A stretch of 64,000 nt of DNA from Impatiens glandulifera. Taxonomy: Eukaryota > Streptophyta > Magnoliopsida > Ericales > Balsaminaceae. A program made the translations under genes and the position numbers. Below are positions 44,752-59,479 of this stretch, piece by piece; within the stretch, counting starts at the first letter, position 1; each line of letters begins with the position of its first letter. The stretch spans positions 87,034,846 to 87,098,845 of the forward strand of contig NC_061862.1 in NCBI RefSeq assembly GCF_907164915.1, read 5' to 3'. The notes beneath the pieces are model-generated. The model worked only from the letters and a program-made list of their open reading frames with translations, was not told where the DNA came from and ran no database searches.

Positions 44752-47547
44752 CTAATCAGAATCACTTGAACTTGAACTGGAGCTAGAGCTGGAACTGGAT
44801 CCATGAGATTTTACCTTCTTACCCTTACTTTTTACCAATTTTGCAGCATCATCTGATTCATGAGATGTTACATCAGTTTTTGCATTCCCTTTCTCATCTT
44901 CATTACTCAATTCAGTTGATGAATCAACAGCAGCATTGCTATCACTGGAGATTTTAGAAGCTAAATTGATGTCGCCTTCAATTGACCTGGTTGTTTCCAC
45001 AAGAGGTGACGACTCATTAACCGTTTCAATCAGTGGGTCTGCCTCCTTTTCGATTTCAATAGCTTTTGTTTCTATGGTTTCTTCTTTAAGGCTTGCATTC
45101 CCATCTGAGGGCTGTTTTTCACCATTATTACCTTCTGTTGCAGGTTCTGAAGCTGTTAACCGAAGTTCATCATTACCTTCTAAAGCTAACCTGATGTCTT
45201 CAATGGACCTGGCTTCAACAACAGGTAACTCGTTAACTGTTTCCAAGAGTAAGCTTGCCTCCTTTTCCAGAACAGCTTGGTTTTCACTTAGGCTTGGATT
45301 CACATCTGAGGAATGTTTTTCACCATTACTACCTTCTGGTGCGGGCTCTGAAGCTGCTAATGAATGTTCTAGAAGGTTCGGCTGATCATTACCTTCTAAA
45401 GCTAAACTGGTGTCCTCAATGGACCTGGCTTCCACAAGAGGTGACTCGTTAACCGTTTCCAATATTGTATTTTCATCCTTTTCCAAAACCGTTGTTTCAC
45501 TAGCTTCTGTTTCTATGGTTTCTTTGTTTAAGCTTGGATTCCCATCTGAAAGTTGTTTTTCACCATTATCACCTTCTAGAAGGTTCTGTTGACCATTACC
45601 AACGCCTTCAATGGACCTGGCTTCCACAAGAGGTGACTCATTAACTGCTTCCAAGAGTGGGTTTGCCTCTTTTTCCTGTACCGCATGGTAGAATATTTCT
45701 ATGCCGGCTTCACTGGCTTCTGTTTTTATGGCTTCTTCGTTTAGGCTTGGATTCCCAACGGAGAGTTGGTTTTCACCATTATTACTTTCTGGTGTGGGCT
45801 CTGGAGCTTCGAATGAATGCTCTAGAAGGTTCTGTTGATCATTACCTTCTAAATTTAAACCAGTGTCTTCAATTGACCTGGTTTCCATAAGTGGGTTTGC
45901 CTCCTTTTCAATTTCACTAGCTTTCGTTTCTATGGTTTCTTCTTTAAGGCTTGAAGTCACATCTGAGAGCTGCTTTTCACCACTATTACTTTCTGGTGTG
46001 GGATATGAAGCTGCTAATGAATGTTCTAGAAGGTTCTGTTGATCATTACCTTCTAAAGCTAAACCGATGTCTTCAATGGACCTGGTTTCCACAAGAGGGG
46101 ACTCGTTAACCGTTTCCAAGAGTGGGTTTGCCTCCTTTTCCAGAACTGTGCCAATTTCACCAGCTTCTGTTTCTATGAAATCTTCTTTGAGACTTGAATT
46201 CTCATCTGATTCACTGTTATAACATTCTGTTGCAGCCTCTGGAGCTGCTAACGAATGTTCTAGAAGGTTCTGCGGACAATTACCTTCTAAATCCAAACCA
46301 GTGTCTTCAATGGACCTGGCTTCCACAAGTGGTGACTCATGGACCACTTGACTAGCATCAGTTTCGCCAGTTTCTTTCGCATCAGAGGTTTCTTCCGGAA
46401 GCTTCTGTTCGCCAATACTTTCTAAAGCTAAGTTTATGTCTTCAATGGACCTGGCTTCCACAAGAGGTGACTCATGGACCACTTGACTAGCATCAGTTTC
46501 GCCAATTTCTTTCGCATCAGAGGTTTCTTCCGGAAGCTTCTGTTCGCCAATACTTTCTAAAGCTAAGTTTATGTCTTCAATGGACCTGACTTCCACAAGA
46601 GGTGACTCATGGACCACTTGACTAGCATCAGTTTCGCCAGTTTCTTTCGCATCAGAGGTTTCTTCCGGAAGCTTCCGTTCGCCAATACTTTCTACAGCTA
46701 AGTTTATGTCTTCAATAGACCTGGCTTCCACAAGATGCAACTCTTCAACAATGCCTGTTGTATCATCTTCTGTTTTACTGCCTTCATCATCAACACTTGA
46801 CTTTACAGGTTCATGAACCATTAATGTATGTTCTAGAATCTTCTGCTCATCGTCACCTACTAAAGCCAATTTAATGTCTTCAATTGACGAGGCTTCCACA
46901 AGTGTTAACTCGTCATCATCAACACTTGACTTTACAGGTTCACGAACCATTAAAGTATGTTCGAGAATCTTCTGCACATCGTCACCTTCTAAAGCCAATT
47001 GAATGTCTTCAATTGACGAGGCTTCCACAAGTGTCAGCTCGTCAATTTTCGTTTCATTAGCTTTTTCGAGAGTTTTCGACTCTATATCCAATGGCTTCTT
47101 TTCAGTAACTGATGTATCCTCTGGAAGCGTGTTTTCTCGATCATTAACATCATGTGTATCATAAATCAAACGGGGACTAATTTCTAGTCCAGTAACTTCA
47201 TGAGTTTCAGTTACAGTTTCATCATGCTCAGATTTCTTAGTTTCATCATGGAGGATTTCAGCAAACGCTTTATCAATTTCTTCAAGAGATTGAGCTTCAA
47301 TTCCGGGCATGCCAGAGATTATGTCATCATTGGTCTTTCCTACACAGAAATCTCCAACTCTATCCAGTTCGGCCAGTAACTCTTCATCTATATCTTCAAT
47401 ATTATCATCCACCTCTCCAAAGAGGCTTGATGATCCAGTTTCTAGAAGCTTTGATTCAACGGAGAGTGTGTTTGGAATGATTTCTCTGTTAGACTGATGA
47501 TTAACTGATTCATCTAGATTTTGAGAAATGCTACCCTCAGATAATTC
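44752..47547 (-). CDS. C-terminal exon of a large acidic membrane-anchored protein (At5g17910-like)
   Basis: The second coding exon of the gene whose first coding exon is 49470-51743. The acceptor TTGACAG/GAATTATC lies at 47547/47548, and joining in phase 0 keeps one open frame of 931 further residues. The exon is acidic and dominated by about a dozen and a half copies of a motif of the form V-E-A-R-S-I-E-D-I-x-L-A-L-E, spaced irregularly. Three of the repeats form a near-identical 135-bp tandem array (46311-46725). The protein ends with a Lys-rich patch, a run of Ser and the terminus DSD, as I remember for the Arabidopsis relatives. No catalytic domain is visible and the molecular function is unknown. 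Starting translation at the GTG-containing codon inside this exon would be wrong, because the frame is open through the splice site. Confidence 0.85.
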   Translation of the reverse strand, partial: ELSEGSISQNLDESVNHQSNREIIPNTLSVESKLLETGSSSLFGEVDDNIEDIDEELLAELDRVGDFCVGKTNDDIISGMPGIEAQSLEEIDKAFAEILHDETKKSEHDETVTETHEVTGLEISPRLIYDTHDVNDRENTLPEDTSVTEKKPLDIESKTLEKANETKIDELTLVEASSIEDIQLALEGDDVQKILEHTLMVREPVKSSVDDDELTLVEASSIEDIKLALVGDDEQKILEHTLMVHEPVKSSVDDEGSKTEDDTTGIVEELHLVEARSIEDINLAVESIGERKLPEETSDAKETGETDASQVVHESPLVEVRSIEDINLALESIGEQKLPEETSDAKEIGETDASQVVHESPLVEARSIEDINLALESIGEQKLPEETSDAKETGETDASQVVHESPLVEARSIEDTGLDLEGNCPQNLLEHSLAAPEAATECYNSESDENSSLKEDFIETEAGEIGTVLEKEANPLLETVNESPLVETRSIEDIGLALEGNDQQNLLEHSLAASYPTPESNSGEKQLSDVTSSLKEETIETKASEIEKEANPLMETRSIEDTGLNLEGNDQQNLLEHSFEAPEPTPESNNGENQLSVGNPSLNEEAIKTEASEAGIEIFYHAVQEKEANPLLEAVNESPLVEARSIEGVGNGQQNLLEGDNGEKQLSDGNPSLNKETIETEASETTVLEKDENTILETVNESPLVEARSIEDTSLALEGNDQPNLLEHSLAASEPAPEGSNGEKHSSDVNPSLSENQAVLEKEASLLLETVNELPVVEARSIEDIRLALEGNDELRLTASEPATEGNNGEKQPSDGNASLKEETIETKAIEIEKEADPLIETVNESSPLVETTRSIEGDINLASKISSDSNAAVDSSTELSNEDEKGNAKTDVTSHESDDAAKLVKSKGKKVKSHGSSSSSSSSSSSSDSD
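46311..46725 (-). repeat. 135-bp coding tandem repeat, three copies
   Basis: The landmark TGGACCTGGC or its variant recurs at 46311, 46446, 46581 and 46716, exactly 135 bp apart. Units differ at only a few positions, far less than the other repeats in the exon, so this is a recent in-frame expansion of 45 residues per unit. Confidence 0.93.
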
Positions 47548-48102
47548 CTGTCAATTACAAAAATAAAAATTATAAATGCTTCAGTAAAGAACTATACTAG
47601 TGTAAATAATATAGTTGTCCAAATAATGGGCAAAACTTCTTGTATAGAAGACTCGTTTGATATTTCATGAGCAAGCTCAACAAATTACCAAAATAATCAC
47701 AAGCGGACAAAAATTGGGATCATAAAAGCGTAAATAATAATATAGTTACCAAATAATGTGTAAAACTTCTTGTATGGAAGACTCATTAACATTTCATGAA
47801 CAAGCTCAACAAATTACCAAAAAAAATCTTAAGACGATAAAAAGTTAGCACATAAAAGTTTAAATAATATAGTTGTCAAATAATGTGCAAAATTTCTTGT
47901 ATGGAAGACTCGTTAACATTTCATGGACAAGCTCAATAAATGACCAAACTAATTGGCATTTAATGTTCAAGATCAATAAATTACCAAAATAACCTTAAAC
48001 GGAGAAAACAATTGAGCCCGTAAAAGTGTAAATAGTTGTCCAAATACTGTAATCAACAAATTACCAAAATAACCTTAAGCTGATAAAATGTTAGCCCATA
48101 AA

Positions 48103-48379
48103 GAGCTTGTTTGACGAAAGGGTTTTATCAGGTTTTTTCCTAAAAAAAAACTGTTTGATGAAATGATTTAAAAAACTAGTTTTTGGGGATTTATTGACCA
48201 ATATAACCTTAGTTTAATTTGTTTTCTCTCTATTGGATAGATGAATTTTTTAAATAATTAAATAAAGGATAATTTTGGTATTTTAATAGATAAAAAGAGT
48301 GATTAGATGGGTGAAGTGATGCTTAAGTTTTGGGTAAAAAACCTTAAAAACCCTAAAAACCCAAAGATCAAACAAACTC
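48103..48379. mobile_element. MITE in the intron
   Basis: Inverted ends GAGCTTGTTTGACGAAAGGG and, inward from the right, GAGTTTGTTTGATCTTTGGG. It breaks a tandem unit whose uninterrupted form (CATAAAAGTGTAAAT) is seen nearby. The target duplication is unclear (AGA or AGAG), so the superfamily is left open. Confidence 0.6.
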
Positions 48380-48649
48380 AGAGTGTAAATAATATAGTTG
48401 TCAAATAAAGTGCAAGACTTCTTGTATGGAAGACTCATTGACATTTCATGAACAAACTCAATAAATTACCAAACTAATTGACATTTCATGAACAAACTCA
48501 ATAAATTACCAAAGTAATTGACATTTCATGAACAAGCTCAATAAATTACCAAAATAACCTTAAATGGATAAAAAAAAATTGACCCATTAAAAGTGTAAAT
48601 AGTAATATAATGGTCCAAATAATGTCAAAACTTCTTAACTGGAAGACTC

Positions 48650-48976
48650 TGATACAAGAGGAAAAAGTATTAGGGTTAATGCACTACGGTGGAATTTAAC
48701 GATTGGGAAGCCAACCGGTTATGATAAGTGGTAGTTATTAATATAATAGTATAAATAGAACATTAGTTGTTAAGAGTAGTTATAAATGAAAATTAGTTGA
48801 AAACTCTTGTTAGAGTTTCTCTCTTCTTCCTCATTATATTTTCCCTAGCAGTTAGGGTTCTATCATCCTCCATTAATTCAGTTGAAGAGCTCTTATCTTC
48901 TTTTCGTTCTCAAATTATAGTTCTCTTATTCATGTAATTTCAAGATTTATATCTAATTCTAGTTCAAGGTATAACA
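48650..48976. mobile_element. Solo LTR in the intron
   Basis: 327 bp from TGATACAAG to GGTATAACA (TG...CA ends), inserted in a tandem unit between GGAAGACTC and ACATTAATATTTT. It has TATAAATAG near 48749 and a pyrimidine-rich TCTCTCTTCTTCCTC downstream, as in an LTR promoter and R region. The flanks GACTC and GAAAC could be a decayed 5-bp duplication. Confidence 0.65.
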
Positions 48977-49469
48977 GAAACATTAATATTTTGATGAACA
49001 ATCTCAACAAATTACCAAAATAACCTTAGGTGGAGAAAAAATTGGGCCCATGAAAGTGTATAAAATATAATTTCTCAATTCCAGACTAGTAACTGTTGCT
49101 TGATAATCATGGAAAATAAGGAGTATTAAATTAAACTAGTTAGTGTGGCTTGCGGCCATGAAGCTAAAATTATTGCCAAGAAACTTCCTCTTGGTATGCT
49201 AATCTTTCTTAAATTCCATCATGAAAATTAAGGAGAATTAAATTGTAACAGTGCATGAGTTGTTTTCATCAAATCTGGAAATATTACCATGGTTCTTGGG
49301 TTTGATAAGCTACATATGTAAATTATAGTGCAGAAAGTTCACAGTTGAGGTAAAGCACAAATTCCATCAAAATTTTGATTATTTAACGAAAACAAATGAA
49401 ATAAAACTCCACAGGTTTAAGCTTTTAGACAAATGCTTGTGAGTTATGATCAATGATAGTATAGCTTAC

Positions 49470-50808
49470 CAGTGTTTCTTGGTGATGATCTGAAGACTCC
49501 AATTCTTCAGTAAGAAGTGATGGTTCCTTGATTTCCGTGTTCACAACCCAATTTTGTTCAAGTTCGAATTGTTTGCTACTGTAGACTGGAGAGTCCTTGG
49601 CTGCAATTTGGTTATCATCATCATTGCCATAGGAGGGATCATGATCAAGTTGGAAATCAACACCATTTGTCTTCAAGCCACCGTCATCAGTATCATCATC
49701 GCTTTCAATGCCCTGGCTACTTGAACTGGATCCACTACGTTCTAAAGGAACCATTATTTTCATTAATTCGGAGGGCAGGCTCTGGTCAGACACTTCTGTC
49801 GGTGGGATGGATGCAAATGAGGAAAATAAAAGACTTTTGTTGACCGCAGAGGGACTTAAATCATAAACAGGCTCATCCTTGTGCTGAATTTCATTATTCA
49901 ATCTTGTTTCACTTAGTTCAGATAGTGTTGATAAGCTTGGTATTTGCCTATCCATAAATTCACCTTCCGGATGGCTTTCAGTATCCCCGAGTCTTATTTC
50001 AACGCCTAGTGCCTTTGCTGCCCTTTCAGCTTGGCTTAATTCCAAATTTGGTTCTTCAACGAAATTCTTAGGTTCCTCTAAGAAATCCTCTTCTTCAAAG
50101 AGTTTCTTGTCCTCTTCATGATCAGTAGCCGAGTATGTCGAATCAGTTTCAGGAATAGAACTGACTTTCGAATCACTTAGTTCACTCGACTGTCTCTGAA
50201 ACGAAGATGAATAGCCTGCTGATTCTGAAACCAACTGTTCTGGTACAAAATAAGGTCTGAATCTAGTATCATTCCTCGTTTGCCTTGGAGGGGCAAATAT
50301 GGAAGAGGGTCCCACGTTGAAACTCTCGTGTCGTCGAAAAACCGTTGGCTTTGTAGTCAATGGCATGAATTCTTGTTGAAAGTTGTCACCTAAGAGATCG
50401 GGTTTCTCTTCGCCCGAGTCATATGGAAGATCGAAAGGATTTTTATTCCTTGTTAGTAAAATGGAAGGAGCCGATCCCGGAATTGGAGGCAATCCTAAAT
50501 CGTCCTTGGAATCGAATGGTGTATCGAATGGATTTTGCCTCTTTGTTGATATGGGAGGAACGCTGAAAGGAAGATCACTTTCTAGGTCTATCATGTTTTT
50601 CTCTGTGATGTTTTTTCGCGATCGTCTTCTTGCAATTAGATTTTCCAATCGTTGGTTTCTTTCAAGCTCGGAACTTCCCAAATCCATGAGATTCTTTTCA
50701 TCATCTTCGGTCCACGTTATTGCTGACTTCATTTCTCCCTCTTTTCCACCTTTTGTTTCTTCTTCTTCTTCCTCTTCCTCATCCTCATCATCATCATCAT
50801 CATCCTCC

Positions 50809-50839
<31 letters not shown>

Positions 50840-51743
50840 CATTCTCATTCTCATTCTCATTCTCATCATCTCCCATTTCTTCTAGGTTTTCTGAATCCTG
50901 ATCGGACTGCTCTGATGTAGCATCAGATCCAACATGATGTATACGAGCAGTTTCAGGAGCATCAATATCTAGAAGTGGGTGTAGCTCATCAAGCATGGGA
51001 ATGATATCTGCCATTGATGCATCTGGAGAGGAACTCTCAGCATGATCAGATCCACTATCTGAATCCTCATCATCGTCATCTTCATCATCATCCTGCTCAT
51101 TCTCAGCTTTTCTCCATGACGAGGATGGAGAAGAAATGGAAATACCAGCCAATCCTGATATATCCTTTCCAGTTTCATCTTCTTCATCAACCACCTCTTG
51201 AATTAAGGAATATTGATTCCCATCCCTCCTGACATTGACTTCAAGTTCAAAATCATCCATCTCATTCCCACTCTTGGTCTCTTCAATCGGCATATTGTAG
51301 GATTGAATTTCCCTAGAATTTTCAACCATCCGGATTGAATTTCCATCATCATCATCTTTATCAAAATCTCCCCTTGCTTCTTCCCCATTATACGTCTCAA
51401 CAATAAAGCTCTCGTCTCTTCCAACAATAACAGTATCTCTTGAAAAAATACTTTTCAAAGCCACGGCCTCTTGCGTAGTTGTCTTCTCTTCCTTTTCAAT
51501 CTCGGGTATGTTTGGATGGCCATAACTCAAAAGTGTCCCAAGCAAAACAGCAGTACAAACAAGAACAGGAGAAGCAGATACCAGAAATGAAACCGCAGAA
51601 GGGAATGATCTGTTCAGGAGAATCAAGAAAATCACCATACTCACAATAAAAGGATGAGCTCGACCGGATCTATAACATGATTTGACCAATACGATGGTGA
51701 ATTTCTTGAATTTAACTCCGATCTCCCTCATCTCAACACCCAT
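49470..51743 (-). CDS. N-terminal coding exon of the At5g17910-like membrane-anchored protein
   Basis: Encodes residues 1-758 of a predicted 1689-residue protein; translation past the donor would add 14 false residues. Residues 1-30 are basic (VKFKKF, KSCYRSGRAH). Two hydrophobic segments at about 31-45 and 50-73 (LVSASPVLVCTAVLLGTLLS) form a membrane hairpin. Residues about 290-331 are an almost pure run of Asp, Glu and Asn. Conserved blocks follow: NQRLENLIARRRSRKN, NPFDTPFD, LGLPPIPGSAPSIL, NPFDLPYDSGEEKPDLLGD, FRRHESFNVGP. I recall this set from the Arabidopsis At5g17910/At1g07330/At2g29620 family, which has no assigned biochemical role. The topology suggests an endomembrane anchor with a long cytosolic tail. 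The start ATG sits just after a leader-intron acceptor and begins MGVEMREIGV, as in the family. Confidence 0.9.
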
Positions 51744-52260
51744 TTTCTGTGTAAATCAACCCAAATCAAGTTAGATCAAAATTCAAACCTAATCAATCAA
51801 TCAATCACAAGTAGTCTACACTAGATGAAAGATATATCAAACTGATCAGATTCAGCACCTTAAAGACAGGTGTACAGTAGAAACGTATAAACTGGAAACA
51901 TAAAAGAAGAAATGACTTACCAGCTGGTAAACAGCAAATTGAGATTCGAGAATTGAATAGAAAAAAGAAAAGAAAGGGGGGAAAACAGAAGACCGATCTT
52001 CTTTTTTCACTTTTTCAGAATTCCTTTCTGCGTCATCATCGATATGCTCATATACTTGTCTCCCTATATAGAATTGAAGAAATCACACAGCCTAGTAGTA
52101 GAGGACGGTGGGGCGGCATGAAAAGAAGAGAGAAGAAAGATCACACAGCCTGAATGAGACTGTTTCTCTCTCTATCTCTCTCTTTCTATAAGCACATACA
52201 CACGTTCATGTATGAATGAATTCTATTACAGTTCTGGCTAGAATCTTCTTTCCTTTTCTT
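51744..52260 (-). promoter_or_regulatory. Leader with intron and promoter region of the At5g17910-like gene
   Basis: On the minus strand a donor CAGCTG/GTAAGT at 51920/51921 and an acceptor TTTACACAG/AAAATGGG at 51746/51747 define a 174-bp intron in the 5' untranslated region. A TATA-like CTTATAGAAAG lies near 52192-52203, followed by a GAGA-rich tract (52160-52190). Splicing is inferred from the sites. Confidence 0.55.
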
Positions 52261-55436
<3,176 letters not shown>

Positions 55437-55979
55437 ATACCCATAATATGGGTCCTGAATATGGGTCCTGGTGTATAATGAGACTTGAAAGAATCATTTG
55501 ATATTTTAGATATTTTGGAACTTACTTTGGTTCCTTATAAATTATGTATTATTGCATTTAAAAATCATTATTATTTTATTGTATACTAAGCTAATAAAAT
55601 CACAAACATATTGAGTTATAACTTATAATACGTACTTAATTATGCAAAAAAAAATATTAGTAAAACAATTCATGGTCATTATTTTTTTTTAATTTGATGT
55701 TTGTCTACCGAAGTAAAATAACTTAGGTATTTATTTAGAAGAAGGCCATTCATTTTATTTCTGAATGACTAAAATTTTAATATTAAACAAATGAGTAAGA
55801 TTCTAGTGCGATGCACAAAAATAAAAATATAAAAAAATAAATTTAATAAAATAATAATATGTATTCAATGTTTAAAATTCTTAATAAATCACGAATAATA
55901 TATTAAAATAAAAAATAAAACGCTCTCATTTTACATTTTATTCACTTCGCTAAAACAACTTATCTTCTCACATATCTCA

Positions 55980-57171
55980 CAGGCCCGACCCGGAGGGGTA
56001 GGCAGCAGCCTAGGGCCTATGACCAAAAAGGGGCCCATTTTTTTTTATATATGCTAGATATTAGTAAGGATTTTTAGTTTCTTATTCTTTAATTTTTTTT
56101 TATTATGTTAAATTTTTTGGTCCATGGCTCTATAGCCCAAATAGAGAAACAAATTAACACTATCAGAACAAAAAATTGAAAACCCTACTGTCTATCTCAC
56201 AGTCTGTCTCTCTCAGTCTCTGTATCCGACGAAACTGACAACGAAACTCACAACGAAACCGATAACGAAACCGACAACAAAATAATTTCAACGGTGCCTC
56301 TGTTTCGCTGGGTTGAGCCTTGAGGTAAGGTTTAACCATTAAAAGTGAAAATTCAACATCAGAGTTTGATTGTTATTTATTTTTATGCTTTGTTTTGAGA
56401 TTGTGTATTTGTGTGGTTAAGCCGTAAAAATCTTTGAAAATAGTTACTTGTTTGATCCCGCCGAAAAAATAGTTACTTGTTTAAGCCGTAAAGATCTTTG
56501 AAAATAGTTTAGTATTGATTGATATGTCTCTTGCATCCCTAAAACACAGGTTTGAACAATTGAATGAGTTTAATGACTTATTTGAGTTCTTTATGAATTC
56601 TGGAAAGTTGAAGGCATTGAATGAAAGCAAATTGAAAGAAAAGTGTAGCACATTTTGTAATGTATTTTCTCATGAAGGTACGTGTGATGTTAATTTGAGT
56701 GATTTGTTTTCTGAACTAAAAATACTACAAGTTGCTTTACCTAGTTTGGATATGCCCGCTGCTGAAATTCTTGATTTTGTAATGTCAATAGATTGCTATC
56801 CTAATGTCTCTATTGTATATCGAATTTTACTAACATTGCCTATTACGATATCTTCTGCTGAAAGAAGTTTTTCTAAGTTAAAATTATTGAAAAATTATCT
56901 AAGATCTTCGATGTCTCAAGATAGATTGAATGGACTTGCTATTTTATGTATTGAAAAAGATTTTTTGGAATATATTGATTACGATACAATTATCAATGAT
57001 TTTGCATCTAAAAATGCAAGAAGAAGTCACTTTTGTTGACAATTTATGTTGCATCTTTGTAGATATTGGAAGGTTATTGAAGATCAACGGTGAAACACAA
57101 GTGAAGTTTATGCGTAGGGCCCCAATTTCGTGCTTTCGCCTAAGGCCTAAAAAATCTCAGGAACGACACTG
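55980..57171 (+). mobile_element. hAT element nested in the Helitron, truncated transposase
   Basis: 1192 bp flanked by the 8-bp duplication ATATCTCA (55972-55979 and 57172-57179). Ends are CAGGCCCGACCC and, inward from the right, CAGTGTCGTTCC, with GCCTAGGGCC-like subterminal words on both sides (AGCCTAGGGCCTAT and TAAGGCCTAAAAA). The Helitron at 26998-27030 shows the uninterrupted site. It encodes the C-terminal part of a transposase. Confidence 0.9.
56515..57039 (+). pseudogene. hAT transposase C-terminus with dimerisation domain
   Basis: An open frame of 174 residues. The blocks YRILLTLPITISSAERSFSK (about residues 105-124), LKLLKNYLRSSMSQDRLNGL and AILCIEKD form the hAT C-terminal dimerisation domain (Dimer_Tnp_hAT) of the ZMYM1/TTF-type plant transposases. 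The upstream zinc finger and catalytic RNase H-like core are missing; sequence before 56515 looks like a 5' leader of the element. This shortened frame may still be translated but cannot transpose by itself. Confidence 0.85.
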
Positions 57172-58390
57172 ATATCTCATCACATATTTTTTCGAATGAA
57201 CATCACATCTCGTGACCTTACACTTTCATTTTAGTCAATCAAATATTTGATTCATATTTTTTAATATTTAACATCGTGACCTCACACTTTGGTCAATTAA
57301 ATATTTGATTCATATTTTTTTAATCACTTTCAATTGATACCGGCCTATTATCCTTCGGCAAACCACATCCCAATCATATTCGGTTAAAGGGTTGTACTTG
57401 TTTTGTTAGGTTGCAAGTTCAAAACATACATATAATTTTTTTTATTTTATTTTTAACCGTTTTAAGTTTATGAGTGAGTCAACCCACAATCCGACTCAAG
57501 TATCCATTTACTCTCACATATATATCGAAATTAATCACAGCTCTCGACCCGACAATCTGGACACTTTAAAAATTAAGCATTATTATACACATATGTATAG
57601 ATTAGTTAGTTAAAAATATTTCGCGTTCATCAAATTTGGTGTTAAATTTAAAATATAAAATGTTATTAGTCTAGTTGGTTAAAGGGTTGTATTTGTTTTT
57701 GTTAGGTTGCAAGTTCGAAACATACATATAACATTTTTAATTTTATTTTTAACCATTTTAAGTTTTATGGGCGGGTCAACTCACAATCTGACCCAAATAT
57801 CCATTAACTCTCACATATATATCCAAATTAACCACAACTCTCGACCCGACAATCCAGACATTTTAAAAATTAAGCATCATTATATATATATAAAAGATTA
57901 GTTAGTTAAAAATGTTTCGCGTTCATCAAAATTGGTGTTAAATTTAAAATATAAAGTGTTATTAACCTAGTTGGTTAAATGATTGTACTTGTTTTTGTTA
58001 GGTTGTATGTTCAAAACATCCATATAGCATTTTTAATTTTATTTTTAACCGTTTTAAATTTATGAGAGATCAATACACAATCCGATCAAATTATCCATTT
58101 ACTCTCACATATATATTCAAATTAACCACAACTTTCGATTCGACTATCCAGACACTTTAAAAATTAAGTATCATTATATATATACATATAGATTAGTTAG
58201 TTAAAAATGTCCCGCGTTCATCAAATTTGGTGTTGAATTAAAATTATAAAGTGTTATTAGTCTAGTTGGTTTAAAAAGTTGTATTTATTTTGTTAGGTCG
58301 TAAATTCGAAACATACCTATAACATTTTTAATTTTATTTTTAACCGTTTTAAGTTTATGAGCGGGTCAACCCACAATTCGACCCAAGTAT

Positions 58391-58500
<110 letters not shown>

Positions 58501-58572
58501 AAATTAACCAAATCTCTTGACCCGATAATCCGGACACTTTAAAATTAAGCATCATTTTATATATATATAACT

Positions 58573-58954
58573 AGTGGAGAGGGAAAGAGCAAAGAGGAAG
58601 AGTTTATGTTTAAATTTGAAAAAAAAAATAAAATTAAAAATTTAACAATATTTTATTTGTAATCAAAAAAATATATTTATAGTGACACATAAACATGTAA
58701 TTTATCTAAGTATAAAAGGTTAGTGTCAACAGTGAAGGAATAAAATCAAATAGTAATAAATGTATAAAACTTATTATTATAAAAAAAATACCATATTTTT
58801 GTATCAAACTTTATTAAAAATAAATAAATAAAATTATCACAAATACGACTCTTATATATTATTTAAACTGATAGTCCAGTTATAAGAAATGTTTGATTAA
58901 TCTAATAGTGAGCCAATATAAGTTGTGATTTAATAAAAAAAAGATTTTTAAAAA
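58573..58954. other. AT-rich spacer before MULE copy D
   Basis: Nothing recognised. Confidence 0.5.
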
Positions 58955-59479
58955 GAGAAATGATATTCTCAACGACGATTTAGCGAAAGCAAGGCCACGA
59001 ATCCTACGTGGTCTTGCCAGCTAGGAGAGAGAAAAAAATAAAAAAAAATAAATAAAAATGAAATGTTTCAGTTTCCCCTCTTTCTTCTTTCATCTCTTTC
59101 TTCTTTTCATTTATTACTTTCAGCGAACTTCTTCTCTGGCGATTTTTCTCTCCGACATCCCCGACTTCTTCAACTTTCTTCATCTTCTTTCGATCGAAAA
59201 TGGTAGGTCTTCTCCTTCAGGTATGTTCACTTCATTGTCTGCATTCCTCGTGTTCACTTCATACTATTTTTTCAGGCTGGTGGTCCAAGTACATCTTCAT
59301 GCAAGACTCCAATATCTCCAAGGACAAGGTAAATAACATCTTCTCTTTTAGAATCCTAGATCATTTTGATGATTTAAAGACCGTTTAGGTTTTTGCGGTT
59401 AGGGTTATGGATTTTATGATTCCGATGATTTTAATGATTTTAACGATACAAAGGGATGATTATTGTGTATTTGCTGCAT

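Larger units (their letters stand above)
47548..49469 (-). other. Intron (1.9 kb) of the At5g17910-like gene, repeat-filled
   Basis: Donor ACACTG/GTAAGC at 49469/49470 and acceptor at 47547/47548 on the minus strand. It contains diverged tandem units of about 125 bp (landmarks TTCTTGTATGGAAGACTC, TTTCATGAACAAGCTCAA, AAATTACCAAAATAACCTTA) from about 47638 to 48640, interrupted by a MITE (48103-48379), and a solo LTR (48650-48976). Confidence 0.8.

Noticed and set aside
47412..47412. A separate gene starting at 47412 (minus) downstream of the 772-residue frame
   Set aside because: The codon there is GTG inside an open frame that continues to a splice acceptor at 47547; together with the donor at 49469/49470 it makes one gene with a phase-0 intron.
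50383..51232. Poly-Ser and poly-His frames on the plus strand
   Set aside because: Antisense to the Asp/Glu tract of the At5g17910-like gene.
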